Shown: piece by piece, positions 55,899 through 64,000 of the stretch
Position numbering within the stretch: the stretch's first letter is position 1
Layout: every line of letters begins with the position of its first letter
Assembly (NCBI RefSeq): GCF_000473265.1
Contig: NZ_KI421511.1
Coordinates: 7,909,314-7,973,313, forward strand
DNA: 64,000 nucleotides
DNA from: Amycolatopsis thermoflava N1165
GTDB taxonomy: Bacteria > Actinomycetota > Actinomycetes > Mycobacteriales > Pseudonocardiaceae
Reading direction: 5' to 3'
Notes under the pieces: model-generated
Database searches by the model: none
Seen by the model: only the letters and a program-made list of their open reading frames with translations
What the model was told of the DNA's origin: nothing
Program-made: the position numbers and the translations under genes

Positions 55899-55914
55899 CT
55901 CTGGTTTATACCGG

Positions 55915-57078
55915 TCAGCGCAACGCCATCGCGTCGACCGCGGCCGGGTCCAGCACCTCGTCCGCGACGAGCCCGGCCACGCCGGTCAGCGTGGTGTTGA
56001 CCCCGATCGTGCAGGGCCCGATGTCGAGACTGTCCAGCGAGCTCGTGTGCGCGTTCGACAACACCACCTCGCTCAGCCCCTCCAGGAACGGCGGCAGCAC
56101 CCCGATCGCCCCGCCCACCCGCAGATAGCGCGGGTTCACGATGGTCACCACGGTCGCCAGCACCGTGCCCACCAGCCGCCCGGCCTCGCGCGTCACCCGG
56201 ACCGCCTCGGGGTGGCCGGCGCGCACCCGCCGCAGCACGTCCTCCGCGCTGCGCACACCCGTGGGCCGCAGCGTCCGGATCACCGCCTGCCCGCTCGCGA
56301 TAGCCGAAACACAGCCCCGCCGCCCGCAGTCGCAGCGCAGGTCGGACCCCTCGATGCGGATGTGCCCCACTTCGCCGGCGCACCCGGTCTCGCCGCGGTG
56401 CACCCGCCCGGAGATCACCATGCCCGCGCCGATCCCGGTGCCGACCTTCACCCCGACCAGCGCCACCCGCGGCCGGTCCATGTCGCAGTACGCGCCGAAC
56501 GCCAGGGCGTTCGCGTCGTTCTCCAGGAACACCGGCACCGACAGCGCGTCGGCGAACGTGTCGCGCAACCGCACCCCGAGCCACTCCGACATCGACGGCG
56601 GCGCGATCGTCGTGCCGGTGTCGTGGTCGATCTGCCCCGGCACGCTCAGCCCGAACGCGCACAGGCTGTCCGCGCGCCCGGCGTCGGCCAGCAGCTTGCG
56701 GCCCGTCTCCAGCAGGAAGGACAGCGTTTCCGCGGGCCGGTGCCCCACCGGCAACGGCCGGTGGACCTGCCCGAACACCGTCCCGCGGAGGTCGACCACG
56801 GCGATCGTGGCGTGCCGCTGGCCGATGTCGCCCACGAGCGCGGTGCGACCCACGTCGTCGGCGGTGAGCATCTCGGCGGGCCGTCCACCGCTGGAGGCCC
56901 GGTGCCCGACCTGGCGCAGCAGCTTCAACCGCTGCAGCACGTCGAGCCGTTCGACCAGCGTCGGGCGGGACAGACCGGTCCGATCCTGCAGTTGCTGCCG
57001 CGTCAGCGGCCCCTCGCTGCGCAGGATCGCGAGGATGTGGCCCGGCGAGGTGGGCGAGCCGGTGCGTGCCGGGGGCAT
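55915..57078 (-). CDS. ROK-family transcriptional repressor
   Basis: Regulator of 387 aa: N-terminal winged helix (about 15-70; LTRQQLQDRTGLSRPTLVERLDVLQRLKLL) and a ROK sugar-binding domain with ENDANALAFGAY, VGTGIGAGMVISG and the zinc motif RCDCGRRGC. ROK repressors sense sugars or sugar phosphates. It is divergent from an ABC sugar importer operon whose TTGACA lies beside its start codon, so it almost surely represses that operon. ATG 57078 has GGGAGA upstream. Confidence 0.93.
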   Translation of the reverse strand: MPPARTGSPTSPGHILAILRSEGPLTRQQLQDRTGLSRPTLVERLDVLQRLKLLRQVGHRASSGGRPAEMLTADDVGRTALVGDIGQRHATIAVVDLRGTVFGQVHRPLPVGHRPAETLSFLLETGRKLLADAGRADSLCAFGLSVPGQIDHDTGTTIAPPSMSEWLGVRLRDTFADALSVPVFLENDANALAFGAYCDMDRPRVALVGVKVGTGIGAGMVISGRVHRGETGCAGEVGHIRIEGSDLRCDCGRRGCVSAIASGQAVIRTLRPTGVRSAEDVLRRVRAGHPEAVRVTREAGRLVGTVLATVVTIVNPRYLRVGGAIGVLPPFLEGLSEVVLSNAHTSSLDSLDIGPCTIGVNTTLTGVAGLVADEVLDPAAVDAMALR

Positions 57079-57079
57079 G

Positions 57080-57109
57080 TTGACAGGGTCTCCCGCGAGG
57101 ACTTATGTT
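57080..57109 (+). promoter_or_regulatory. Promoter of the ABC sugar importer operon
   Basis: TTGACA (57080-57085), 18-bp spacer, TATGTT (57104-57109): close to the sigma-70 consensus. It overlaps the ROK start region. TGACAG recurs at 57081 and 57117, a possible half-site for the repressor. Confidence 0.65.
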
Positions 57110-57156
57110 CAATGACCTGACAGAAGTGTAGACGGCGAAATCTGGGGTGGAACTGA

Positions 57157-58476
57157 ATGCGCGCGGCCCGCCTTACCGGCAGCGGCCCCACCCGTCGTAC
57201 CGTCCTCCGGGGTCTTTTCCTGGCCGGCGCCGCGTCCACGGCCGCCGGGTGCGTCGGCTTCGCGACCACGGGCGGCGACGGCATGGTCTTCCTGTCCACG
57301 CAGTTCCGGCCGGTCGCCGAGGCCGAGCGCTTCCGCTCGTTCCTGGCCGGCGCGGTCCCGGGCTCGGTGAGCTACGTCACGATCGAAGAAGGCCCGTTCG
57401 CCAGCCAGGTGCAGAGCCAGGTCGGCGCCGGGCGCACCCAGGTCGGACTGCTCGGCGGCTCGCACAGCGACCTCGCGCCGCTCGCGGGGAAGTACCTCGA
57501 AGACGTCTCCGGGGTGCAGGCGGGCCAGGGGATTCCCGAGGAGTTCCGGGCACTGGCCAGGGCGGGCACCCAGCAGTCCTGGTACGTCCCGTGGGCGCAG
57601 GCCAGCTTCGTGCTCGCCGCGCACGAGGACGCGCTGGCCCACCTGCCACCGGGCGCCGACCCGGAGACGCTGACCTACGACCAGCTCCTGGACTGGGCCA
57701 TCGCCGCCCGCCAGGCCAACGGCAACCGGCCGGTGCTGGGCCTGCCGTGCGGGCCGAAAGGCCTGATCCACCGGTTCCTGCAGGGCTACCTGCTGCCCTC
57801 GTTCACCGGCGGGCAGATCACCACGTTCCGCTCGCCGGAGGCCGTCACCGCGTGGCAGTACCTCAAGGAGCTGTGGGCCAACACCAGCCCGTCCAGCACC
57901 ACCTACGACTTCATGCAGGAACCGCTGCAGGCCGGTGCGGTGAAAATCGGCTGGGACCACGTCGCTCGCCTGGTTTCCGCGCCCGGCGACGAGCCGCAGC
58001 GGTGGCGGATGCTGCCCGCGCCGCGCGGCCCCCGCGGCCTCGGCTACATGGCCGTGGTGCTCGGCCTCGCGATCCCCAAGGGCAGCACCGACCGCCGCCA
58101 GGCCGAGCAGGTGATCCAGGCCCTGTCGACCCCGCAGGCGCAGGTCGGCCTGCTGCGGTCGAACGGGTTCTTCCCGGTGGTCGACGCGCAGATCCCCGCG
58201 GACCTGCCGCCCGCGCTGCAGATGGAGGCCGGCGCGGTGCAGCGCCAGCGGGACGCGCCGGGCTCCGTCCTGTCCCTGCTGCCGGTCGGCCTCGGCACCC
58301 GCGAGGGCGAGGTGACCAAGGCGTTCAAGGACTCGTTCCAGGCGATCGTCCTCGACGGCGCCGATATCCAGTCTACTTTGGACAGTCAGGCGCGGGTGCT
58401 GCAGAAGGTGTTCGACGACCTGAAGGTGCCGTGCTGGGCGCCCGACCCGCCGTCCGAGCGTTGCGAGGTGGGCTGA
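57157..58476 (+). CDS. ABC sugar importer, substrate-binding lipoprotein
   Basis: Extracellular solute-binding protein of 439 aa (MalE-like, SBP family 1). The N-terminus has a twin-arginine motif (TRRTVLRG) and a lipobox ending in Cys32 (STAAGC), so it is exported, perhaps via Tat, and lipid-anchored. The aromatic-rich body fits a disaccharide- or glycoside-binding protein. First gene of a five-gene operon. Substrate inferred from the terminal glycosidase: glucosylglycerate or a related glycoside. Confidence 0.92.
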   Translation: MRAARLTGSGPTRRTVLRGLFLAGAASTAAGCVGFATTGGDGMVFLSTQFRPVAEAERFRSFLAGAVPGSVSYVTIEEGPFASQVQSQVGAGRTQVGLLGGSHSDLAPLAGKYLEDVSGVQAGQGIPEEFRALARAGTQQSWYVPWAQASFVLAAHEDALAHLPPGADPETLTYDQLLDWAIAARQANGNRPVLGLPCGPKGLIHRFLQGYLLPSFTGGQITTFRSPEAVTAWQYLKELWANTSPSSTTYDFMQEPLQAGAVKIGWDHVARLVSAPGDEPQRWRMLPAPRGPRGLGYMAVVLGLAIPKGSTDRRQAEQVIQALSTPQAQVGLLRSNGFFPVVDAQIPADLPPALQMEAGAVQRQRDAPGSVLSLLPVGLGTREGEVTKAFKDSFQAIVLDGADIQSTLDSQARVLQKVFDDLKVPCWAPDPPSERCEVG

Positions 58477-58477
58477 C

Positions 58478-59371
58478 ATGACCGTGACCACCGCACCCGC
58501 CCCGGTCGAGACCCCGGTGGCGAAGCGCCGCCGCCTGTCCGGCTCGCCGTGGCTGCTGCTCGCGCCGTCGATCGTCTTCATGCTGGCGCTGTTCGGCTGG
58601 CCGGTGATCCAGGCGCTGATCTCCGCGTTCACCGACGACTCCGGCTTCACGCTCGCCGCGTGGGACCGGCTCTTCGGCGACCCGTACTTCCTGCGGGCGC
58701 TGCGCAACACCCTGCTGCTGATCGTCATCGTGGTGCCGGTCCAGCTCGTGCTTGCCGTCGCGATGGCGCTGCTCGTGCAGGCCCGGCCGAAGTTCCTGTC
58801 CGGCCACTTCTACCTGTGGACCATCCCGCTCGCGGTGTCCGAGCTGGCGGCAGGCCTGGTGTGGCTGTCGGTGTTCGACAGCCGCGGCTACCTGAACTCG
58901 CTGCTGGTGTCGTGGGGCATCTCGGACACCGGCGTGCAGTGGCTGAACTACACCAACACCGGCACGATGCTGCTGGCCGTGGTGATCGCCGAGATCTGGC
59001 GCGCCACGTCGCTGGTGTTCGTCATCGTCGTGGCCGGGATCCAGATGGTGCCCAAGGACTTCGACGAGGCCGCGCAGGTGTTCGGCGCGAGTGCCTGGCA
59101 GCGGCTGTGGCACGTGACGCTGCCGCAGCTCAAGCCGAGCCTGCAGGTCGCGCTGATCCTGCGTACGATCCTGGCGCTGCAGGCGTTCGCGGTCGCGCAG
59201 GCCCTCACCGGCCGGGACTTCCCGTTGCTGGTCGGGGAGACCTACCAGTGGTACGTGAACCTGCAGAACCCGGCGGTCGCCAGCGCCGCGGCGCTCGTCG
59301 TGCTGGCGCTGTCCCTGGCGACGGCGTTGTTCTACCTGCGCATGATGCGGCAGCAGGAGGCGGCCAAGTGA
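58478..59371 (+). CDS. ABC sugar importer permease 1
   Basis: Inner-membrane permease of 297 aa with six helices, MalF/UgpA-like. The EAA loop that docks the ATPase reads DFDEAAQVFGASAWQRLWHVTLPQLKP. It begins 1 bp after the binding-protein stop and overlaps permease 2 in GTGA. Confidence 0.93.
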   Translation: MTVTTAPAPVETPVAKRRRLSGSPWLLLAPSIVFMLALFGWPVIQALISAFTDDSGFTLAAWDRLFGDPYFLRALRNTLLLIVIVVPVQLVLAVAMALLVQARPKFLSGHFYLWTIPLAVSELAAGLVWLSVFDSRGYLNSLLVSWGISDTGVQWLNYTNTGTMLLAVVIAEIWRATSLVFVIVVAGIQMVPKDFDEAAQVFGASAWQRLWHVTLPQLKPSLQVALILRTILALQAFAVAQALTGRDFPLLVGETYQWYVNLQNPAVASAAALVVLALSLATALFYLRMMRQQEAAK

Positions 59372-60216
59372 CCACGACCCTGCCTCCGATCGACCGGGCG
59401 CCGCTGCGGCGCCGCCGTCGCCGCGCCGCCGCTGTCCAGGTCGCGTGCATCCTGATCAGCCTGTTCATGCTCGTGCCGATGGTCCTGATCGGCCTGGCCG
59501 CGGTGTCCTCGCCGCAGGCGTTGCTGGAGTTCCCGAAACCGCTGATCCCGAGCGGGTTCTCCGGGGACACGCTGCTGGCGTTCATCCAGGCGACCGGCAC
59601 GATCCCGGCGCTGGGCAACTCGCTGCTGGTCGGCGTCTACACGGTCGTGCTGTCGCTGCTGGTCGGCGCGCCCGCCGGGTACGCGCTGGCGCGGCAGGTG
59701 TTCCGCGGCAAGGACGCCTACCAGGTGTTCATGCTGCTGGCCCGCGCGCTGCCGATCGTCGTGCTGTCCGTGCCGCTGGCGACGATGTTCCTGAACACCG
59801 GCGTCTACGACACGGTGTTCTCGGTGACGCTGCTGCACACCACGCTCGCGATGCCGACGACCGTGCTGATCAGCGCGAGCATCTTCGTCTCGGTGCCCAC
59901 CGACGTGGAGGAAGCGGCGCAGGTGTTCGGCTGCAGCCGGTTCGAGGCGGCGCGCCGGGTCGTGTTCCCGATGGCGCTGCCGGGGCTGGCGGCGTCCTCG
60001 ATCTTCACGTTCGTGTTGTCCTGGAACGAGATTCTCGGCGCCGCCGTGATCACGCTCGGGCACCGGACACTGCCCGCCCAGGTGCTGGCCTCGCTCGGGG
60101 AGGCGCCGCAGGCCTACCGGTTCGCCGGCGGCTTCGCGCTGATCCTGCCCGCGCTGGTGTTCATCTTCGTGATGCGCCGGTACCTGGTGAACATGTGGGG
60201 GACCACGCTGCGATGA
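59368..60216 (+). CDS. ABC sugar importer permease 2
   Basis: Six-helix permease of 282 aa, MalG/UgpE-like, with the EAA loop DVEEAAQVFGCSRFEAARRVVFPMALPG. GTG start at 59368 overlaps permease 1. Forms the heterodimeric channel with it. Confidence 0.93.
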   Translation: MTTTLPPIDRAPLRRRRRRAAAVQVACILISLFMLVPMVLIGLAAVSSPQALLEFPKPLIPSGFSGDTLLAFIQATGTIPALGNSLLVGVYTVVLSLLVGAPAGYALARQVFRGKDAYQVFMLLARALPIVVLSVPLATMFLNTGVYDTVFSVTLLHTTLAMPTTVLISASIFVSVPTDVEEAAQVFGCSRFEAARRVVFPMALPGLAASSIFTFVLSWNEILGAAVITLGHRTLPAQVLASLGEAPQAYRFAGGFALILPALVFIFVMRRYLVNMWGTTLR

Positions 60217-60225
60217 GGGAGCGCA

Positions 60226-61323
60226 ATGGCTGAGGTCGTCCTGCACGAGCTCGTGAAGACCTACCCGGGCGGCACCGCCCGCGCCACCGACGAGGTGTCG
60301 CTGGAGGTGGCCGACGGCGAGTTCATGGTCCTGCTCGGCCCGTCCGGCTGCGGCAAGACCACGCTGCTGCGGATGGTCGCCGGGTTGGAGACCCCGGACG
60401 CCGGGTTGGAGACCCCGGACGCCGGGCAGATCGTCATCGGCGGCCGCGACGTCACCTACCTGGAACCGCGGCGGCGCAACCTGTCCATGGTGTTCCAGTC
60501 CTACGCGGTGTTCCCGAACAAGAAGGTCGCCGACAACATCGGCTTCGGCCTTCGGGTGCACGGTGTGCCCGCGGACGAGGTGCGCAAGAAGGTCGAGTGG
60601 GCCGCGGAGCTGCTGCAGCTCACGCCCTACCTGGACCGGTACCCGGCGAAGCTGTCCGGCGGCCAGCGGCAGCGCGTCGCGGTGGCGCGGGCGATCGTGA
60701 TGGACGCCGACGTGCTGCTCATGGACGAGCCGCTGTCCAACCTGGACGCCCTGCTGCGGCTGTCCTTCCGCGCGGAGCTGAAGAAGCTGGTCAACGAGAT
60801 CGGCGTGACCACCCTGTACGTGACGCACGACCAGGTCGAGGCGCTGTCGCTGGGCGACCGGGTCGCCGTCATGCGTGACGGGCGCATCGCCCAGTGCGGT
60901 GACCCGGTCGCCGTCTACACCGAGCCCGCGGACGAGTTCGTCGGGGGCTTCCTCGGCAGCCCGCCGATGAACTTCCTCACCGGCACCGTCAGCGAGGACG
61001 GCTCGCGGATCGACTTCGGCGGCCAGACGCTGCCGGTCCCGAGCGCGCTGAAGACGTTCGGCGGCAAGGAGTTGCGGCTCGGCATCCGGCCGGAATCGAT
61101 CGCGGTGGCGCCCGGCGCGGACGGCCTGCGCTGCGAGGTGCAGGTGTACGAGCCACTGGGCTCCTCGACTCTGCTCACCACGGAGCTGTGCGGGCAGGTG
61201 CTGAAAGTGCAGGCCGCGGCGGGGTTCCGGGCCGACCCCGGCCAGACCCTGCGGCTGAGCCTGCCACCGGAGCAGTGCCGGTGGTACGACCCCGAAACCC
61301 AGCTCCTGTTGGAGGCGAAGTAG
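60226..61323 (+). CDS. ABC sugar importer ATPase (MsmK/UgpC type)
   Basis: ATPase of 365 aa: Walker A GPSGCGKTT, Q-loop VFQSYAVFP, signature LSGGQRQRVA, Walker B VLLMDEPLSNLD, switch His in VTHDQVEA, and a C-terminal TOBE domain from about 240. Directly after Walker A the usual AGLETPDAG is doubled by a 21-bp tandem repeat (60379-60420), adding seven residues before the Q-loop. Whether this hurts activity is unclear. Such ATPases can serve several sugar importers. Confidence 0.93.
   Translation: MAEVVLHELVKTYPGGTARATDEVSLEVADGEFMVLLGPSGCGKTTLLRMVAGLETPDAGLETPDAGQIVIGGRDVTYLEPRRRNLSMVFQSYAVFPNKKVADNIGFGLRVHGVPADEVRKKVEWAAELLQLTPYLDRYPAKLSGGQRQRVAVARAIVMDADVLLMDEPLSNLDALLRLSFRAELKKLVNEIGVTTLYVTHDQVEALSLGDRVAVMRDGRIAQCGDPVAVYTEPADEFVGGFLGSPPMNFLTGTVSEDGSRIDFGGQTLPVPSALKTFGGKELRLGIRPESIAVAPGADGLRCEVQVYEPLGSSTLLTTELCGQVLKVQAAAGFRADPGQTLRLSLPPEQCRWYDPETQLLLEAK
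60379..60420 (+). repeat. 21-bp tandem duplication in the ATPase gene
   Basis: Two perfect consecutive copies of a 21-bp unit (60379-60399, 60400-60420), encoding the seven-residue unit AGLETPD twice. In frame. Confidence 0.95.
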
Positions 61324-62715
61324 ATGACTGTCGACGTCACGAGTCCCTGCGAAGGAGCCGCCGGCGGCAGAAGACCGGTCCGCTACGCCAGGCCGACCCT
61401 GGCCGCGCGGGCCGCCCGGGTGCTGAGGGACAACGACACCGGTGCCGTGATCACCGCGGCGCCGCGACTCTACCCGCACATGTGGAGCTGGGACGCGGCG
61501 TTCATCTCGATCGGGCTGGCCCGGCTGGACCTGCCGCGCGCGGTCGCCGAGCTGGAGACCCTGTTCAAGGCGCAGTGGCGCAACGGGATGGTGCCGCACA
61601 TCGTCTTCACCGACGACGACGCGTACTTCCCCGGCCCGGACCGCTGGGGCACCGACACGGCGGTCGACGGGCCGCGCGACGTGCGCACCTCGGGCATCTG
61701 CCAGCCCCCGGTGCACGCGATCGCGGTGCAGCGGATGCTGGAGATCGCCCGCACGTCCTCGCCGGAGGAGCGCGCCGACGCCGAGCGGTTCGCCCGCTCG
61801 ATCTGGCCCGCGCTGTACTCCTGGCACCGCTGGCTCGTCGAGTACCGCACCCCTGGGTCGAGCGGGCTGATCGCGATCGTGCACGGCTGGGAGTCCGGGA
61901 TGGACAACTCGCCGCGCTGGGACGTGCCCTACGCGGCCGTCAACCCGGGCGACGAGCTGCCGCCGTACGTGCGCAAGGACGTGCGCGTCATCGGCGACCC
62001 GAGCGAGCGGCCGACCGACAAGGAGTACGACCGCTACCTGTGGCTCATCGAGGAGATGCGCCGCGCGGGGTACGACCAGAAGGAGATCGTGCGCCGCTCC
62101 AGCTTCCTGGTCGGCGACGTGTTCATCACCGCGTTGTTCGCGGTGTCCTGCGACGTGCTGATCGAGCTCGGCACGGAGTTCGGCCAGGACGAGGACAAGC
62201 TCGCTGACCTGGCATTGTGGGCGTCGCGGGCGCGGGACGCGGTGGCGGCGAGCTGCCACTCGGTGTCCGGTATGGCCCGCGACCGGGACCTGCGCGCCAA
62301 CCGGTGGCTCGACACGCAGACGATCGCCGGGTTCGCGCCGCTGCTGTGCGGCGGCGCGCCGGACGAGGTCCAGTTGCGGCTGCTGTCGCTGCTGGACAGC
62401 GACCGCTGGTGCGGCCACCCCGACCTGCTGGCGCCGGTGCCGCCGTCGGTGTCGCCGATGCGACCCGGCTTCAACCCGCGCCAGTACTGGCGCGGTCCAC
62501 AGTGGCCGGTGGTGAACTGGCTGTTCGGGTGGGCGTTCGAGCGCCGCGGCTGGCACGAGCGGGCGCGCAAGCTGCGGGAGGCCGGACTGCGGCTGACCGA
62601 CGACGGCGCGTTCGGCGAGTACTACGAGCCCTTCACCGGTGAACCGCTGGGCAGCACCGACCAGAGCTGGACCGCGGCCGTGGTACTGGACTGGCTCTGC
62701 GCCGACGCCGACTGA
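61324..62715 (+). CDS. GH63-type glycosidase, probable glucosylglycerate hydrolase
   Basis: Cytosolic (alpha/alpha)6 glycosidase of 463 aa. The order of motifs matches mycobacterial glucosylglycerate hydrolase as I know it: AAPRLYPHMWSWDAAFISIGL, AQWRNGMVPHIVF, SGICQPPVHAIAVQR, HGWESGMDNSPRWD, FAPLLCGG, FNPRQYWRGPQWPVV and EYYEPFTGEPLGS. Asp194 in MDNSPRW and Glu432/Glu435 are the likely catalytic acids. It starts right after the ATPase stop and ends the operon, so the imported substrate is probably glucosylglycerate or mannosylglycerate, cut to sugar plus glycerate. Confidence 0.88.
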   Translation: MTVDVTSPCEGAAGGRRPVRYARPTLAARAARVLRDNDTGAVITAAPRLYPHMWSWDAAFISIGLARLDLPRAVAELETLFKAQWRNGMVPHIVFTDDDAYFPGPDRWGTDTAVDGPRDVRTSGICQPPVHAIAVQRMLEIARTSSPEERADAERFARSIWPALYSWHRWLVEYRTPGSSGLIAIVHGWESGMDNSPRWDVPYAAVNPGDELPPYVRKDVRVIGDPSERPTDKEYDRYLWLIEEMRRAGYDQKEIVRRSSFLVGDVFITALFAVSCDVLIELGTEFGQDEDKLADLALWASRARDAVAASCHSVSGMARDRDLRANRWLDTQTIAGFAPLLCGGAPDEVQLRLLSLLDSDRWCGHPDLLAPVPPSVSPMRPGFNPRQYWRGPQWPVVNWLFGWAFERRGWHERARKLREAGLRLTDDGAFGEYYEPFTGEPLGSTDQSWTAAVVLDWLCADAD

Positions 62716-62720
62716 GGCGG

Positions 62721-63814
62721 TCACCACCAGGCCGACGCCTGGCGACCGCCGAGGACGAGGCCGCCGTCCCGCACCTCGAAGGACGCGCCGTCGGTCAGGT
62801 TGTCCGGCAGCGCGGAGCCGTGCAGGCGCTCCAGCCGGACCGGCATCGGTTTCGACCAGATGTGCTCGCCGCCGTCGACGCGGAAGCCCAGGGTGATCTC
62901 GTACGTGGCCGACCTGACGGAGGCGAGCGCGACGTGGAAGCGCTCCACACCGCCGGGTTCGATCGCCCTGGACAACGCGTAGTCCCGCCGCTGTCCGGGC
63001 TCCGCGTCGAGCACCACCGCGTGCACCGTGGACGGGGGTACCGCGTTGTAGCTGACCTCGTGGAACTCGTAGGAGAACCCGTGGTCGCCGACCCAGAGCA
63101 CCTCTGGTGAGACCGGTTCGTCGATGGCGCAGCGCACGTCGGTGCGGGTGATCTCATGGGAGTTCCCGTCCTCGGCTTCGTAGCTCCCCGTCACGGTGAT
63201 GCCGACCGGCACCGACGCCGTCTCCGGGAGAGCGCCGACGTAGCGGAGGTGCCACTGCTGGCGTGGGCTGTCACCGCGGGGCAGGTTCTCGAAGTACTCG
63301 CCGACGTGCCAGCGCTCGTGGTGGGAGAGGAACGTCCGGAAGTCCGCCGCCCCTTGACGAGCACCGAGAAGGAATCGAGGAACGCCGTCGCGTTCCCGCG
63401 GTTGACGAACTTGCAGTCGATCGCGCCGACCTCGAACTTCTGCTCGAGCACCTCGTACCGGTTGCCGGTGGCCGGGTTCGCGGCCGGACTGGACAGTTCC
63501 GGGTCGAGCGAGGTGCCCACCAGGGACACCACCGCCTGCTTGGGCCGGGTGCGGCGCGGGAGCAGCGCGGTGAGCACGAATCCCGCGAACCCGAACACCA
63601 CGGCCACGACGGCCAGCCAGAACACCTTCGACACGATCGAATCGACCAGCGTGAACGTATCGTTGCCCTGCAGCGGGGACAATACGCTGAGGTTGAGCAC
63701 CTGCTGGTAGAGCAGGTAGAGGATCACCACGGCCAGGCCGGCGAGCGTGAGCGGCGTCTTCAGCTGGCCGATGATCTTGGCGAACGTTTCGAGGTGGTTC
63801 CCATGTGGCGTCAT
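62721..63814 (-). pseudogene. Frameshifted two-helix membrane protein of unknown function
   Basis: One gene split by a 1-nt loss. From ATG 63814: two membrane helices (about 19-40 and 65-88), then SSPAANPATGNRYEVLEQKFEVGAIDCKF and DSFSVLVKG, after which the frame turns to nonsense. Reading continues in another frame from DFRTFLSHHERWHVGEYFE through VSYNAVPPSTVHAVVLDAEPGQRRDYAL to the stop at 62721. Adding one G in the G-run at 63350-63353 (minus strand) restores one protein of about 364 aa. Beta-rich C-terminal domain, no family recognised. Sequencing error or recent inactivation. Confidence 0.72.
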
Positions 63815-63880
63815 TTCCCGGCCAGGACCAGCGGATGATCCATGTTATCCGCGGGCGCGGCGCCGACTGATACCGAACGA

Positions 63881-63919
63881 AAAGAGGGGCGTGACGGCAG
63901 CCGTCACGCCCCTCTCTTT
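63881..63919 (-). terminator. Strong intrinsic terminator
   Basis: Perfect stem of at least 15 bp (63883-63898 with 63900-63915) with a near-zero loop, followed on the minus strand by TTTCG. It ends the transcript of the gene entering from the right edge. Confidence 0.85.
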
Positions 63920-63930
63920 CGTCGTGTGGA

Positions 63931-64000
63931 TCAGGCCACGCCCACGACGTCCTCGGTCGTCGGCGGGCGCTCGACCTCCACGTGTTTCTTGCTGCGCCGC
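63931..64000 (-). CDS. 3' end of a gene, partial
   Basis: Only the last 22 codons are in the window: RRSKKHVEVERPPTTEDVVGVA and a TGA stop at 63931-63933. The charged tail would suit the cytosolic end of a transporter, but no function can be named. Support comes from the terminator just beyond. Confidence 0.5.
   Translation of the reverse strand, partial: RRSKKHVEVERPPTTEDVVGVA

Noticed and set aside
59332..62727. Minus-strand open frame of over 1100 codons opposite the sugar operon
   Set aside because: It mirrors the reading frames of the permease, ATPase and hydrolase genes; its composition (Arg, Gln, His, Gly) is typical of antisense shadows.

Overview
The window is a high-GC, gene-dense stretch of an actinobacterial chromosome. 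The best guess is Pseudonocardiaceae, Amycolatopsis-like. I base this on GC-rich third codon positions, frequent GTG starts, mycothiol-type enzyme families, a PASTA serine/threonine kinase, a class II DAHP synthase that closely matches Mycobacterium tuberculosis AroG as I remember it, actinobacterial LexA boxes, and many genes whose start codon sits 6-7 nt after a TANNNT box (leaderless transcription). The genus is an inference. No tRNA, rRNA, CRISPR array, prophage or biosynthetic gene cluster was seen.

Layout. 1-5.8 kb: glutamate synthase gltB (5' end outside the window) and gltD, then a strong terminator. 5.9-16 kb: a secreted serine protease, an acetyltransferase, aroG, a 2H phosphoesterase, a WS/DGAT acyltransferase, the PASTA kinase pknL divergent from its small DNA-binding partner gene, an LLM oxidoreductase, a polyprenyl diphosphate synthase and a PIG-L deacetylase. 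aroG, pknL, the DNA-binding gene, idsA and metF follow the order of the M. tuberculosis Rv2178c-Rv2172c neighbourhood, with insertions. 16-23.6 kb: small regulator/effector pairs (glyoxalase/AraC, XRE-cupin/AzlCD, ABM-globin/HxlR, LysR/BASS transporter), then metF. 23.6-34 kb: a DUF885 protein, an EamA exporter behind a short leader ORF and a predicted RNA three-way junction, a GNAT-YbaK pair, a DUF2268 protease behind a MerR-type promoter, a CopC-like protein, an operon with two LexA boxes (HEPN protein plus mycothiol-type enzyme), a tandem VOC protein, an ACT-GNAT fusion and peptide deformylase. 34-43 kb: the helicase lhr, a membrane-anchored Hsp70-like protein, and DUF3046-recA-recX. 43-50.4 kb: an IS5-family relic, an operon of lipase-maturation-factor, MocR and aminotransferase genes, and the Entner-Doudoroff pair edd-eda. 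50.6-54.4 kb: succinate dehydrogenase (sdhCAB type). 54.4-55.9 kb: a decayed KAP-NTPase/receiver gene. 55.9-62.7 kb: a ROK repressor divergent from an ABC sugar importer and a GH63-type glycosidase that looks like glucosylglycerate hydrolase. 62.7-64 kb: a frameshifted membrane protein and the 3' end of another gene.

How the parts work together. Nitrogen assimilation (GltBD), aromatic precursor entry (AroG), isoprenoid chain building, one-carbon metabolism (MetF), Entner-Doudoroff flux, succinate oxidation and uptake of a compatible-solute-like sugar make this mostly core metabolism. DNA-damage control appears twice: recA has both a LexA box and a PafBC-type promoter, and the HEPN operon has two LexA boxes around one promoter. 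The most novel-looking element is the leader ORF plus three-way junction before the EamA exporter. The next are the two-box SOS operon, the MerR-type leaderless promoter of the DUF2268 gene, and the decayed KAP-receiver gene.
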